A stretch of DNA of 64,000 nucleotides, from NCBI RefSeq assembly GCF_963678635.1, contig NC_087071.1, positions 14,080,210 to 14,144,209 of the forward strand. Reading direction: 5' to 3'. The position numbers and the translations under genes were made by a program. The notes under the pieces were generated by a model. The model was given only the letters and a program-made list of their open reading frames with translations. It was not told the DNA's origin and searched no databases. Shown here piece by piece: positions 42,281 to 53,937 of the stretch (its first letter is position 1; each line of letters opens with the position of its first letter). The DNA is from Symsagittifera roscoffensis (lineage: Eukaryota; Xenacoelomorpha; Acoela; Convolutidae).

Positions 42281-42298
42281 TGGTGCGACCATAAGTCT
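42281..42298 (+). other. Candidate primer-binding site of element D
   Basis: TGGTGCGACCATAAGTCT begins with TGG shortly after the LTR. It differs from the A/C site, supporting a separate lineage. The 12-base distance from the LTR end is somewhat long. Confidence 0.5.
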
Positions 42299-43950
42299 CG
42301 AATAAAGACCTTAAAAAACAAAATAGCTTAGAATTAACCAAAAATAGATTAGAAAATATACAAAACATTTTCAAAACGTTACACGACAATAACTTAATTG
42401 AAATGACTCTACGACTCAATAGATCAGAGCCGCTATTCCGCACAATACGAGAACTACCCGGTATTGGCAAAAGACCTCGGACAAGAGACGACACACGACT
42501 ACATACAAACTTACCATTTAGTTTCACTGTCGTACGGCAAAAGCCAACACAAACTTTTTTATTTAGAATCTTACTAGCAATGAATTTAGATTTTCATCTG
42601 CAAACATAAAATCCTTGAAGGAAATCTTCAATGATTATTTCAGGCGCTAGATAAAATTACTATTGTACAATAAAGATTGATAAAAGATCTCAAATCTTTC
42701 CCTCCAATTCTGCAGTAATATAAAAAACATATTTGAAAAAATATTTATTGGAAACAAAAATAAAAATTAGTAGCATGACAATAAATTGTTAGTAAATATA
42801 AATCATCCTGTTGTTCCAGCTTCATCGCCTAAACATAACAGCAATCATAAATCAACTAACATCATTAAAAACTAAAACCTTTTACCAAATAATTTTAAAT
42901 TATTTTAAACTTAATTTTATTTAATCTTAATCCAGATCATCAAGGATTTCCATGGATCTAAATCAATTTTCTATCTTATAAATTTTCATTTCTGATCATC
43001 AAGGCTTATTCTTGTTTCAAAAGAACAATTTTGTTCTCCCCCACCCACTTATCAAGTGTCTAACGACATCAAACGTCAATTCACTACCCAACCTTTTCAA
43101 ATGACCCAGGACTAATAGAAATTTTTAATCACGCTAACCATTCAAATTGGGCTAAACAGTGAAGAACTTCGGTTATTCATGCTTCACTTGAACCCTCCTC
43201 TTACCTGACCCAGGATAAATCTTAAACTAAGTAAGTTTAAAATAGTATCTAACGAACTACTTGCGTTCTAATTATACCTGAACCTTGTGGATCGATTTAC
43301 TATTCTCCAACCCCTGAACACAATCACTACCCCTAAGTAAGATTATATAAATTAACATCTTAACTTAGACTAGCCACGAGAAAGTACAAATCAAATTCCG
43401 GCATTGATATACTTTTCTCTCCGATCCTGAACAAAAAGACCCAGGTTAAGCTAACCAAAAATCGTAAGGACTAACAGTCTAGGAAAATTGAAATCACTAA
43501 TAACTTCTTGCATCCCTCATCCTAAACCTTATTTCATTGAAAAATTTAGGAAATAAACCAACAATCGTATTACACAATTGTGAAATACACAACCAAAAAT
43601 AAGATCTTGTAATAACCCCGCATACACAAACAGTTGGATACATTCGAACAAAAAGACAAAAAAAAAAGTTATAAGTAAACAAAGACAGATAACACGAAAA
43701 AGATTTTCAAAAAAAGAAATCCATTCTCAGAATCAGAATTCAGTAGTCTAGAGGCACTATACAAATTAAAAGAATAAGTAAATAAAAATTGCCCAATCCA
43801 ACATCAGTTATATTTTTCCGATTCAGAAACAATTTCAAACTCATCAAAAAGAGGAAGAAGAAGTATAAAAAAGATATATAAACACAAACCAGTACATCTA
43901 TACAATTGAAATCAACCAATTAGGCATATTGATAGTTATATAACAAAAAA
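42299..43950 (+). other. Long untranslated leader of element D
   Basis: About 1.65 kb without a convincing ORF. GATCATCAAGG occurs twice (42934 and 42996). By position it would hold packaging signals; nothing specific is recognised. Confidence 0.5.
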
Positions 43951-46081
43951 ATGGGCAAAACTCAAAGTGACGAAAGTCCAGACGAAGAAGCAGTTTTTCC
44001 CTCTGTTATAAATTCACTCTGTGATAAAGGACAAACACGATTTTGCAAATATTTACTTGTAAATTTGTTTGAACCAGGAATGAGTCCATGCAAATCAGAA
44101 ATCAGAGATATAAAAATCAAAAGACAAATTATAGAACATTATTTGAAAGACACATGTAGCCTAACACAATAATACGGAATCTACACCATAAAATCAGCAC
44201 ACCAAGAACACTTCATGGTAAATATGTTATCCAAACAGATGATATTGATTTAGAATTTTCAAAATTATTCACAGAATATATCAAAAGCATACAATATCAA
44301 AACTCACAGAGAACAAACTCAATATTCACGAACGAAGTTTTTGCAATAATATATAGTTATATATCTATATTAGAAAAAACAGAAGCTCAAAGTACATCAC
44401 CAGTCCAAATATCAAAACATACAAAAGTAAGAAACAAAATCTTCGCATTTTCAACATTTTTAAACGCAATCCGTGAAAATTTTACCAATAATGATGTCTC
44501 ACAAAACACTAAACATGATTTGCAAAAATTACTAGCATGGTTTACACATAATATCGACTTAATTGAACAAGCAAGAAAAACCTTTAGACCCCGTAGTACA
44601 AATGACGACACTGTCCTTGCAGAACAATCAGATTACGTGTGGGACCCTGAATGGTCTCATTCAGCATTTTAAAAATTCCAGCGGATATCTCAAGTCAAGC
44701 AATAATTACAATATCTTTTCACAAAGATTATGTAAAAATAACACCACTGACAATTGATGAAACACCTTTAAATTATAATACATTTTTACCTGATACACGA
44801 AATGACAGCTTAAATTCAACAATTATACATAATGAAAAACTCCATGGATTTAGAAATTTTACACATCAAGATATTCAAAAACCATCACACTTCATAAATG
44901 AAGAAATAGTTTAAACAACAGAAACAACTACGCAACAAAGTATCACACCAATAGGTCCAAACCTCACAACACCGAAAAATACAAATACAACACTACCACA
45001 GGTAACCTTACAATTGACCGTTAAACCTTGGGTTGCTCCAAAATTTTCACATATGGACTATCAGACATATAGACCAATGACAAAACCGTCAAAAACACAA
45101 AAAAACGTTCACAAGAAACACTTTTGCAGAACACAACTATAATTATGTACATCAGTCAAAAACAAATCAACCCCCCCCCCAAAATATGCAAAACCTAAAC
45201 CACGTATGTTCTCATTATTGGAATCTTCCAAATACATCGATCAATTCAGTAAATTTCCCAGATAATCCACACCCTCCACAGGATCATAGTGAAAATTACC
45301 CATTTTTTCAACAAAATAGGAATAATCAGCAAACACCTTATTACACAAATTACCTATCATCTGATGATGATGATTATCATCAACCAGACATTTTTGCACC
45401 ATATACACACGAATATTGCACACAAAGACCGCGACAATCTCAACCATCCCAAAATATGAAGATTTCCCACAAAATCCAGCTGAAATGCAGAATCAACAAC
45501 CAATGCATATACAAAACCCAATTAACGCACAATCTTTTCAACCTATACAATCACAAAACCCAATGACTATGCATTCTTACCAACCAACAGAAATGCAAAA
45601 TGAAATACAGCTACCATATTACCCACAACAACATGAAATAACAAAAAATCAACTTACAAAGTTCTCACAAATACCAAACGCCGCAGAGTCACTCCAAATG
45701 ACGATGAGTCTATATTTAGTGGGAGGATCGTCAATAATATCCAATAAACCATTAAAGGTATTCACAGGAACAGACCCTGAATACTCAGTAGAAGATTACC
45801 TAAATGCAGTCACAGCAAATTTAATTTTGAATATAGGACCCGAACCAATTAATACGCCACTCCATCAAAATTGCATACATAGACGTACAGCGTTAATACA
45901 AACAACACTAGATGGCGCAGCCCAAAAATGGTTTTCAGTTTTACCTATAGACATAAAATCAGATTGGAAAAGATTCACACAAAACTTTTCAAATTGTTTG
46001 GTTCTGAAAGAAACAAACAACATCAAAGAGTTTTGTGCAACGAAATTCGCAGATTACCAAATGAAACAATTAAACAATTAA
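43951..46081 (+). pseudogene. Gag of element D, matrix and capsid regions
   Basis: It starts MGKTQSDESPDE and is spread over several frames: 43951-44172, about 44176-44672, 44651-44914 and 45186-45566. The capsid lies in 45416-46081 with the retrotransposon-gag signature (FTGTDPEYSVEDYLNAV, then QTTLDGAAQKWF). One frame change coincides with a C10 run at 45171-45180. The middle is Gln/Asn/Pro/His-rich. Confidence 0.8.
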
Positions 46082-46456
46082 ACAATTAGCAGTTCGAATC
46101 AAAACACTAGTTCGAAAACCATATTCACTCAATACACATGATTACAAAAACAAAAAAATGACAGAAATTTTAATGATGACCTTAACACCTCAATTAAGGA
46201 AAATAGCTATAAAAAAGAGAGCATCTCATCCTTCCTCAATTCGAAAACCAGATTTAGACTTTAGAAAATTAGTAGATAAACTAGAACAGGCTGAAATCAC
46301 AATGAAACTTGAGGAAACAGTATGTTAATCGGATCGAAACAAATACTACACATATAAATAACATACAAGGATCAGATACAGACCTGATTTAAAAAAATCA
46401 CTGAAATATTAAACATCTATGAAAAGAACACAAATTTAAAGGCAAACCATCTTTCA

Positions 46457-47130
46457 AAAAATGGTGTAATAATTGCCGACGATACGAACACAGCATTGCC
46501 GAATGTAGACAAAAACAACAAGACAATCAGAATAAACCTCAAAAGCACAAAGAACCAAATAAGTCATTCTATCAATATATGAACAAAGATCAAAACCTAC
46601 CAAACAAGAATATATACAGTAATAATAGCTCTGGAAAACCACTTCCAGGCAACTCCAATTATTCAAGAAATCAATCACCATATAACTTCAGTTATAGAGG
46701 TAGATCGCCCGAACAAAAAAAATCACGAAATTTCACACAAAATAGATATAGTCGATCGAATAGTAAAAAAAACCAAAATAGAAATAACTATTCACGATCG
46801 AATTCAAACACAACAGATTTTTTTTCTGCATCCAGTTCCCATTTGAACCAAAAGAATAGACACGATTCCAACAATAGATCTTGAAATTCATCATACAACA
46901 GAAATAGAAACTATTCAAACAATAAGAATAGAAAATATTCCAACAATCGAAATCAGATCTATCCAAACAACAGATCAAGGATTAACTCATATAATAGATC
47001 AAAGACCAAATGATAACTATCAGAATAGATCACAAAATAATTCACAAAATCGAAACTCAAGCTACAACAATAGATACAGAAACTATTCCCAGTCACCCTA
47101 TAGGAATAATAACCGTTAGCCCGATTCTAA
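46457..47130 (+). pseudogene. Nucleocapsid region of element D
   Basis: A canonical CX2CX4HX4C zinc knuckle (C at 46465, last C at 46504) is followed by a long Asn/Arg/Ser-rich tract (motifs such as YSRSNS and NNRNYS). It is likely an RNA-binding basic disordered tail, broken by stops after 46884. Confidence 0.8.
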
Positions 47131-47569
47131 ACATCGATACAGAAATAACACACCGAAGCATCAAAGTCAAATCAATCAAGAACAAAGAAATGAACAAACA
47201 ACTTCAGACACCCCAGTTATTGATAACACAGAAAATAATGAATTACAATTAAACCACATTAATTGTGAATCAACAGATACTGAAAGTGATAAAGAAAATA
47301 CCATCTCAGTAAATATGATAGCAGTCGAAAACGACTATGAACCTATCATATATGAACAACCCTCTAGTTCACACACATACAAAAATAAATCGAAACTTCT
47401 TCATAATTATTACACTAGACCCATTAATCATAATACACGAACTACACAAGAAGTAAACGAAATTAAAACTGCAATTAAACCTGATAAAAAAAAGAGGAAG
47501 TACAATGCTCAAACACAAAAAAAAATATTTATCAAATTATACAAAAAGAACAACCGAGAGAAAAAATTT

Positions 47570-48150
47570 GGACAATCCCATTTCTCTTAGAGAATCCAAG
47601 AAGTAAAGAATTTCAACCACCAGATCTTGAAATTGATTTTTTAATCGACTCAGGAGGAGAATCAAATATCATTAAAATTCCCAAATGGAATGAAATCAAA
47701 GCACTGCATCCCAAGTTAACACCTATCAAAGATAAAGATACAAAAATGAAAAACACAGCCTTAACATTCTTTCGGAGATTAAACAAACAATCACCATTTT
47801 TCGCAAACTTTTACCCCATTTATAATCAAGAACGGAAACACCTGAAACCACTATCCGGAAACGTAAATAACTTTTCAAAAAAACAAGTTCATCAGTATGA
47901 CAAAAGACAAAACAAACAACAACTTTTCATGTCAGATTTCGAAGTAAAACCCATTCACAAGTTTTTCAAAATTACAATCTCATCCATAAAACACTTGAAA
48001 AACACAAATTTTGATATTGTTTCACTACACGTGTATAATAATACACCATATCAAATAACATTACTCTTAAGACAAAAAGTTATGAAAAAAAGAAATACAG
48101 ATTACTTCACAAAAACACCATATTTCAAAGCAACATTTAATATATATTAA
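47570..48150 (+). pseudogene. Protease of element D
   Basis: IDFLIDSGGESNII contains the retropepsin DSG at 47647-47655. The frame then shifts; 47746-48150 encodes the rest and the linker to RT. Lys-rich composition. Confidence 0.75.
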
Positions 48151-48229
48151 ATTTTACAAAAGAACAACAAAAATTTTTAACAACGTTTAATTTTCAACAT
48201 TCACAAATAACGCAAAGTGAATTTGACAA

Positions 48230-49089
48230 ATTAGCTAAACAACTGATAAAATATTCAACAGTCTACGCAACATCAAAACTTGATGTCGGAAAAATTAGTT
48301 CATCACTACACCTTCCATTGAAACCTGACGCAGTTTTCAAAGAACAAAGAGCAAGTAAAGTACCGATTCACTTACACGACAAGGTAAATTGATTACTTGA
48401 TATTTTTGAACAAAACGAAATTATATCACCAGTAAAAAACGAAGAAAAACCAAAAGGTAATACCTTCATCAACCCTGTTATCATTCTAGCAAAAGGTGAA
48501 TCACTGAAAATAGTTTTAGACGCTAATTATCTCAATTCGTTGATTGACGAATCAAAATGCAATTGGCCCATTGAACCAATACAAGTTATCTTAACAAGGA
48601 AAAATGGTAAGTTCTTCACAACCGCAGACATGAACAGTGCTTACAATCAAATGCCACTAGATGAAAAGTCACGACGATTAACACAATTTGTTATTGGAAA
48701 TCAACAATACGAATTTAATTGATTATTCTATGGAATATCCATAGGACCAGCAGCTTTTTTAGCTTTCATGAATAAAATTTTTAGACCAATAATACTCAAG
48801 AAAAATGCAATCACATATTTAGATGATGTTTTCATGCAATCACAAACTAAAGACAAAATATTTACAATATCATAAAATACTTCAGAACAAAAGTCTGAAA
48901 GCAGCCCCCGATAAATCACATTTTTTCTTAACACGCGTTAAATTTTTAGGAGATCACATTGAACGAAACACTATCACTCCAATAAAATCACGCATTGATG
49001 CAATTCAAAAACTTCAACCACCTACAAATAAAAAGAAAATCCAAGAATTCCTTGAAATGCTGAATTTCTTAGGTAAATATGTTTACTAA
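48230..49089 (+). pseudogene. Reverse transcriptase of element D
   Basis: The blocks are in order: INPVIILAKG, IVLDANYLN, FFTTADMNSAYNQMPLD (catalytic Asp), LFYGISIGPAAF and the box YLDD at 48816-48827. In-frame stops lie at 48390 (TGA), 48720 (TGA) and 49087 (TAA), plus a shift near 48830. The second TGA replaces a residue that is usually Arg, consistent with a C-to-T change at CGA. Confidence 0.88.
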
Positions 49090-50088
49090 ATGCAATTATA
49101 CTTAAGACCTTTCTATAACATCCTCAGACAACAAAATAACTTTGAATGGACCACTGAACATCAAACACGATTTGAAGACTTTAAAAAAACTGTTGGCAGA
49201 ACAAATTTCATTACAATTCCAGATCCAAACCAACCATTCTATGCAATATGCCTTGCTTCAAATTTTGGCATCGGCGCAGCATTATTACAATCACATAGTG
49301 GAACAAATAAAGTGAATCTTATATCAGCAAACTTACGATTATTTACACAAGCCGAGCTACGACTCTCTACTCTAATGAGAGAATGTACAGCTATAATATA
49401 CACACTTACAGAATACGAATTTCTAATACTTAGATCAAGACACCCAACAGTTTTATATACAGATCATAAGCCAATTATTTTTCTTTTCACAAAAAAATCA
49501 AATCCTAATCATAGAGCTTATAGATTTCAATTAATAATAAGGAAATTCCCAAACTTACATACAGTTTGGACAGCAGGAAAAAACCTTGCATTACCAGATA
49601 CATTAAGTAGAAATACGCCACCTGAACTACCTACACAAAAAATTACAGTTGAAATACCAAAAAATATCAAATTCTGTCTCGCAAAAGATGAAACATCACC
49701 CCAATTAGAATGCAAATACGCAGTAAAGACTGACATTGATCAATCACAAATAAACAATCTACAACATTTTCCACTCTACTTAGATTGCCAAAATAATCAC
49801 TATGAAGTTGATTTATTAGGTACATCTACCTTCAAACCAATTCCATACTCACAATGGATAAAAAATAATACTCAACAAGAGAGAATAAAACAACAACCGC
49901 ATAAAAAAGACCTTTTTCCATTAATTGAAAATTTGACCGATAAAATAAATTTATCAGGACCACAAATAAATGATTCAAAATACACAACAAATCAATTTTT
50001 TAACCTCCATGGCCCACTTGACACAATTCCCCTATCAAAACTAGAAATTGATAATATTTTTCCAACCCACAGAAACAATTACACTTGA
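49090..50088 (+). CDS. RNase H and integrase lead-in of element D
   Basis: A 332-codon open frame. RNase H is shown by FYAICLASNFGIGAALLQ, LRLSTLMRECTAIIYTL, VLYTDHKPI and ALPDTLSRNTPP. It continues into a Pol spacer. It is preceded directly by the RT stop. Confidence 0.85.
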   Translation: MQLYLRPFYNILRQQNNFEWTTEHQTRFEDFKKTVGRTNFITIPDPNQPFYAICLASNFGIGAALLQSHSGTNKVNLISANLRLFTQAELRLSTLMRECTAIIYTLTEYEFLILRSRHPTVLYTDHKPIIFLFTKKSNPNHRAYRFQLIIRKFPNLHTVWTAGKNLALPDTLSRNTPPELPTQKITVEIPKNIKFCLAKDETSPQLECKYAVKTDIDQSQINNLQHFPLYLDCQNNHYEVDLLGTSTFKPIPYSQWIKNNTQQERIKQQPHKKDLFPLIENLTDKINLSGPQINDSKYTTNQFFNLHGPLDTIPLSKLEIDNIFPTHRNNYT

Positions 50089-51480
50089 ACTTTTAAAACA
50101 ATATCAAAATTTTGACCCAGTAATTAGACATTCGAATCATGGCACAAATAAAAACAAAACCAGCTAAAGCTGATACCACAATTTTAGGAAACAAAACACT
50201 CCTCCAATTTTTCCGAAATTTTGATAACACAACAATCAATGAAAATACAGATCTTTTAGAATATCATTTAGATGATTCTAAAGTTCCCTGTCTCCCCTTA
50301 ATTGTGATACTGATAGCATTTAACATCTCCCATAGACAAAATACAAAATCAGAAAAGACATACTCGAACTTCACACAAAATTTTTATTTTCCAATTGCCA
50401 CAATTTTGAAAGTTTTATGCAATAAAGTTTTATGCAATGATTGTCAAATATGTCAATTGAACAAACCTTATCCAAATCAAAAACAAATAGCACAGAAACA
50501 AGATTTTAAAGGACAAAGTTTATATTTCAACAATAGAATTTCATTCGACACAAAAGGACCAATTTCACCATCCTCTGAAGGAAATTGTTGATGCATTTAC
50601 GCACTATGTAGCACTCAACCCAGTACCACATTGTAATGCTTATTATGCTTACACAATACTTTACGAACACTGGATAGCTAAATTCGGATTACCCGAAATC
50701 CTAGTTACAGACAACGGTACAGAATTTATAATTAATGAATTTATCACACTATGCCACTTATACCACAATAAACATAAACAACGTACATCTCATGCACCTT
50801 GGACAAATGGATTAGTCGAAGGTATGAACCTTTCAGTACAAGAATATCTCAGATGCATTTTTAATGGAAATGATACACGATACACTGAATGGTCAACAGA
50901 TGTAAAATAATTCCCATTATCCTATAATTCACAAGTCACAACAACTTTAGGAATGTCACCCTACGAAATCGTTTTTCAATCAAAAGCCACGAAAACTAAT
51001 TATGTTTACAGCAAACGCTCATAAAAATGCACAAGGTTATTGCAAACCAAATAAAGATTCAATATGCTATAATCTACTATTACACACACATGATGAAGAT
51101 CATTTTCATCACCCACAAATTCTCAAATTAGCCTCAGGCACACACACCGAATGGATTTTACATAGAGAAAAAAAGCACAATGAAATCTACCAAAAAGTAA
51201 CAAAGAAATTGTTACAAAGGCAAAACATTAACAGCCAAATTAATTCACGTTTTATGCCAGCCACAGATTTAAAAATTGGAACATTTGTCTTAATACCTAG
51301 TTTTAATACACAAAAAGGAAACTCCGAAAAGTTAATACCACTTCAAAAAAGACCATAACAAATAATTGCCAAACCCACTGAACTAACATACTAACTCACA
51401 GATTCAACATCGAAACAATTTATTACCTTTCTACCCAAAAGAATACGCATTACGCGAATTAACTCAATCATATTCTTCTA
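50089..51480 (+). pseudogene. Integrase of element D
   Basis: The zinc region ends CNDCQICQLNKP, with a 15-bp tandem duplication (50409-50438) adding KVLCN. The core has DTKGPISP (first Asp), then a deletion of about 15 bases at 50584-50590. VTDNGTEF (second Asp) and LVEGMN (Glu) follow, with a TAA at 50908. The C-terminus in 51002-51358 has LKIGTFVLIPSF. DDE residues are present but the reading frame is broken. Confidence 0.87.
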
Positions 51481-52612
51481 CAGGTTTTAAAAAAAATTCA
51501 AAACAATACACATACAGAACAAGAAATAAATGTTCATGACGACTTTCATCATAAACAAAATCAAAAACAAAATACAAAAAAACACTAGACACAAAAATAT
51601 CTCAAAAAGAAAGAAAAACAGGAAAATGATAGAAAAAATAATACCACAAGAGCAAATAGAAAAATCAGAACACAGAGAATCATCACGACTTAGAAAACAA
51701 CCACGTAAAATTACAAAACATTCATCCCACAATCAAAAATAATAAAGAAAGTTGAATTTCAAAAACAACTTTAATTTTAAAAATAATAATCTTTGCACCT
51801 CTGGATCATTTTGAACTTTCATTTTTCAAAATAACATGCTGACAAACACGCAACAATTCTAGTTCAGATTCAGCCAATAGGATTCACTTAAATCCGTCAC
51901 CTTCTATATCTCTAACACCAACCTATTAGTCAAATAATATTAAACTCCAGGCATATCTATAACTATAACTTTACAACCTCCAGGTCAAAAATAAGCAACT
52001 TGCTAAAACTTGAGAATTAAAATAAACACCACCATAATATTACAACCCTTCCCTATCTAATAATGCAAAGATCAACAATATTTTCCGAACTTAGACCTCA
52101 AAACCCCTCCTACCAAAATGGCAAATTAGCCTAAAGTAAAAAAGGACCATAATCATTTGGCCTAAAGTACAAATATTTCAAAAAGACCCCAGATTACCCA
52201 ACAAATAAAAAACAAAGCAAAGAAGACCCCCCGAGCACCATAAAATCAGCCTATAACAATTTTTCACAAAACTCAACCCACTTGTCAAAAAATCATTAAG
52301 TAATCCGACCACACTTGAATTTCGCCCCAGAAGTTTCAAAAAAATTATTCGACGAACGAATCATTTCTTAAATGCTTCTCTCTTTAACAGTCGATACCTT
52401 AAAAAAATTAATCATAAACCTTTTCATAAAATTTTTCATTCTATTTGAACTTTTGCTAAAATTTTTTCTTGAAGCTTTTGAAGCCCTAATAACCCTTTTA
52501 ATAATTTTTTGCAATATTTTTTTAAATTTTCTACTCCCTATTTGAAATATATCTTCAACTTTCCCAAATCCTTGATCACATTCACAGTTACGATAATTCA
52601 AAGTCTATTTAA
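51481..52612 (+). other. Pol C-terminal tail and pol/ORF-A spacer of element D
   Basis: 51530-51742 encodes a very basic Lys/Arg-rich segment, possibly the Pol tail. The remainder has no convincing ORF except a hydrophobic stretch at 52375-52545 (FFILFELLLKFFLEAFEAL), which could be a decayed membrane segment. Confidence 0.45.
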
Positions 52613-53937
52613 ATGATACGAACAATTTTTAGTAGAACAGATATTTTCTTACTATTCGTAATTTTCCTCACATTTTTATCATCCCTAGTTATGACAATGT
52701 GCAAATGTGTAAAAAAGGCAATAGTCACAATCGCCTTAGCAATAATCCTTTTAATTCTTTTCATTGAAGAATATTACAATAAACATAAATCTTCCCACTA
52801 CGAAACAGATTAACCGGACACATTTCCAAAATTGCCACCAACCACCACCAAAACAGTCTTCACCGACATCTTCCCAAGAAAACCCAATCATACCTACATC
52901 TACTTAAAACCCCAAACATCCACACGTTTTTTTTTCAAGATAACCCGTATACTTTCGAAGAACAACACGCCCGCTTATACGAACCACTAGAACTGGTTCA
53001 GCGACAAGCATCCCAAAGTGAAGCAACATATCATTTGTATCCCACATTACAACAAGATGTAAATCGACTAAGGCATATTAGTCAAAATCAGAATACACTT
53101 GAAGTCAATAGACAAATTATACACCCAAGACGAAATAGAAATTTTCAAACTCCCAGAGTTACTTTTAACATACCTCAATCCCCATCACCATCAATCTCAG
53201 AAGTCTCTAGTATTACATTACCAGACACTTCTACGCTCACTTCACAACAAAACACACCAAATCTACCTTCAGACTATCTAGGTTCTACACCAACATCCAA
53301 ACAAATCCGTGAAAAACATTTTAATCCCCCCAACACCACCGAACGGCTACCATATTGGACAACACAACCTTACTCACAAGGAGAACCAAACTTAGTAAGT
53401 GAACCAATAGATATTTCCTCAGATACAACATTCTCATCCCTGCCAGAAACATTATCACTCCCCTCGACACCATGAATAAGTCAAATATCACCATCGTTTT
53501 TCCCCCTAAATTTTCCAAATAACCTCGACGCTCGATACAGAGAACAATCAACAAATATACCCCTACGATTAGATTGGAACACATTCGTATCACCTCCCAC
53601 ATTATTCGGACAACATCACAAGAGTCATCGACTCCACAGTTGGGCACTCGATAGATTACAATATAGACAAGATATCCACGAAGATATTCGACAACAAAAC
53701 GTTCAAATACTCCAACAAAACAGTCTTCAGTTAATGTTTGAAATAGCAGTCAAACTTAATAATAATGTAGAACAACCCTATCCATTAAGTCCACCAAATA
53801 TAACAGCTCAATCGCTACCATCACCATTTATAACAACTGAAGTAATATATAAACACGATAGATATACGAAAAACAGAATTGGATATATAACTTTTGATAT
53901 TCCATACTCCGAATTATCATACAAATGTATATTCTAA
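52613..53937 (+). pseudogene. ORF-A of element D: membrane-anchored protein
   Basis: The ATG at 52613 starts a 66-codon frame with two hydrophobic segments (FLLFVIFLTFLSSLVM and ALAIILLILFI). After a stop and a shift at a T9 run (52927-52935), a Pro/Ser/Thr-rich frame runs to 53937, interrupted by one TGA at 53473. Together they suggest an accessory protein of about 440 residues with an N-terminal membrane hairpin. I do not recognise a family. It overlaps the start of the envelope-like ORF by 13 bases. Confidence 0.6.

Noticed and set aside
48390..50910. Alternative genetic code (TGA read as an amino acid) in element D
   Set aside because: TAA stops and frameshifts also break the same ORFs, and the host gene uses TGA as its stop.
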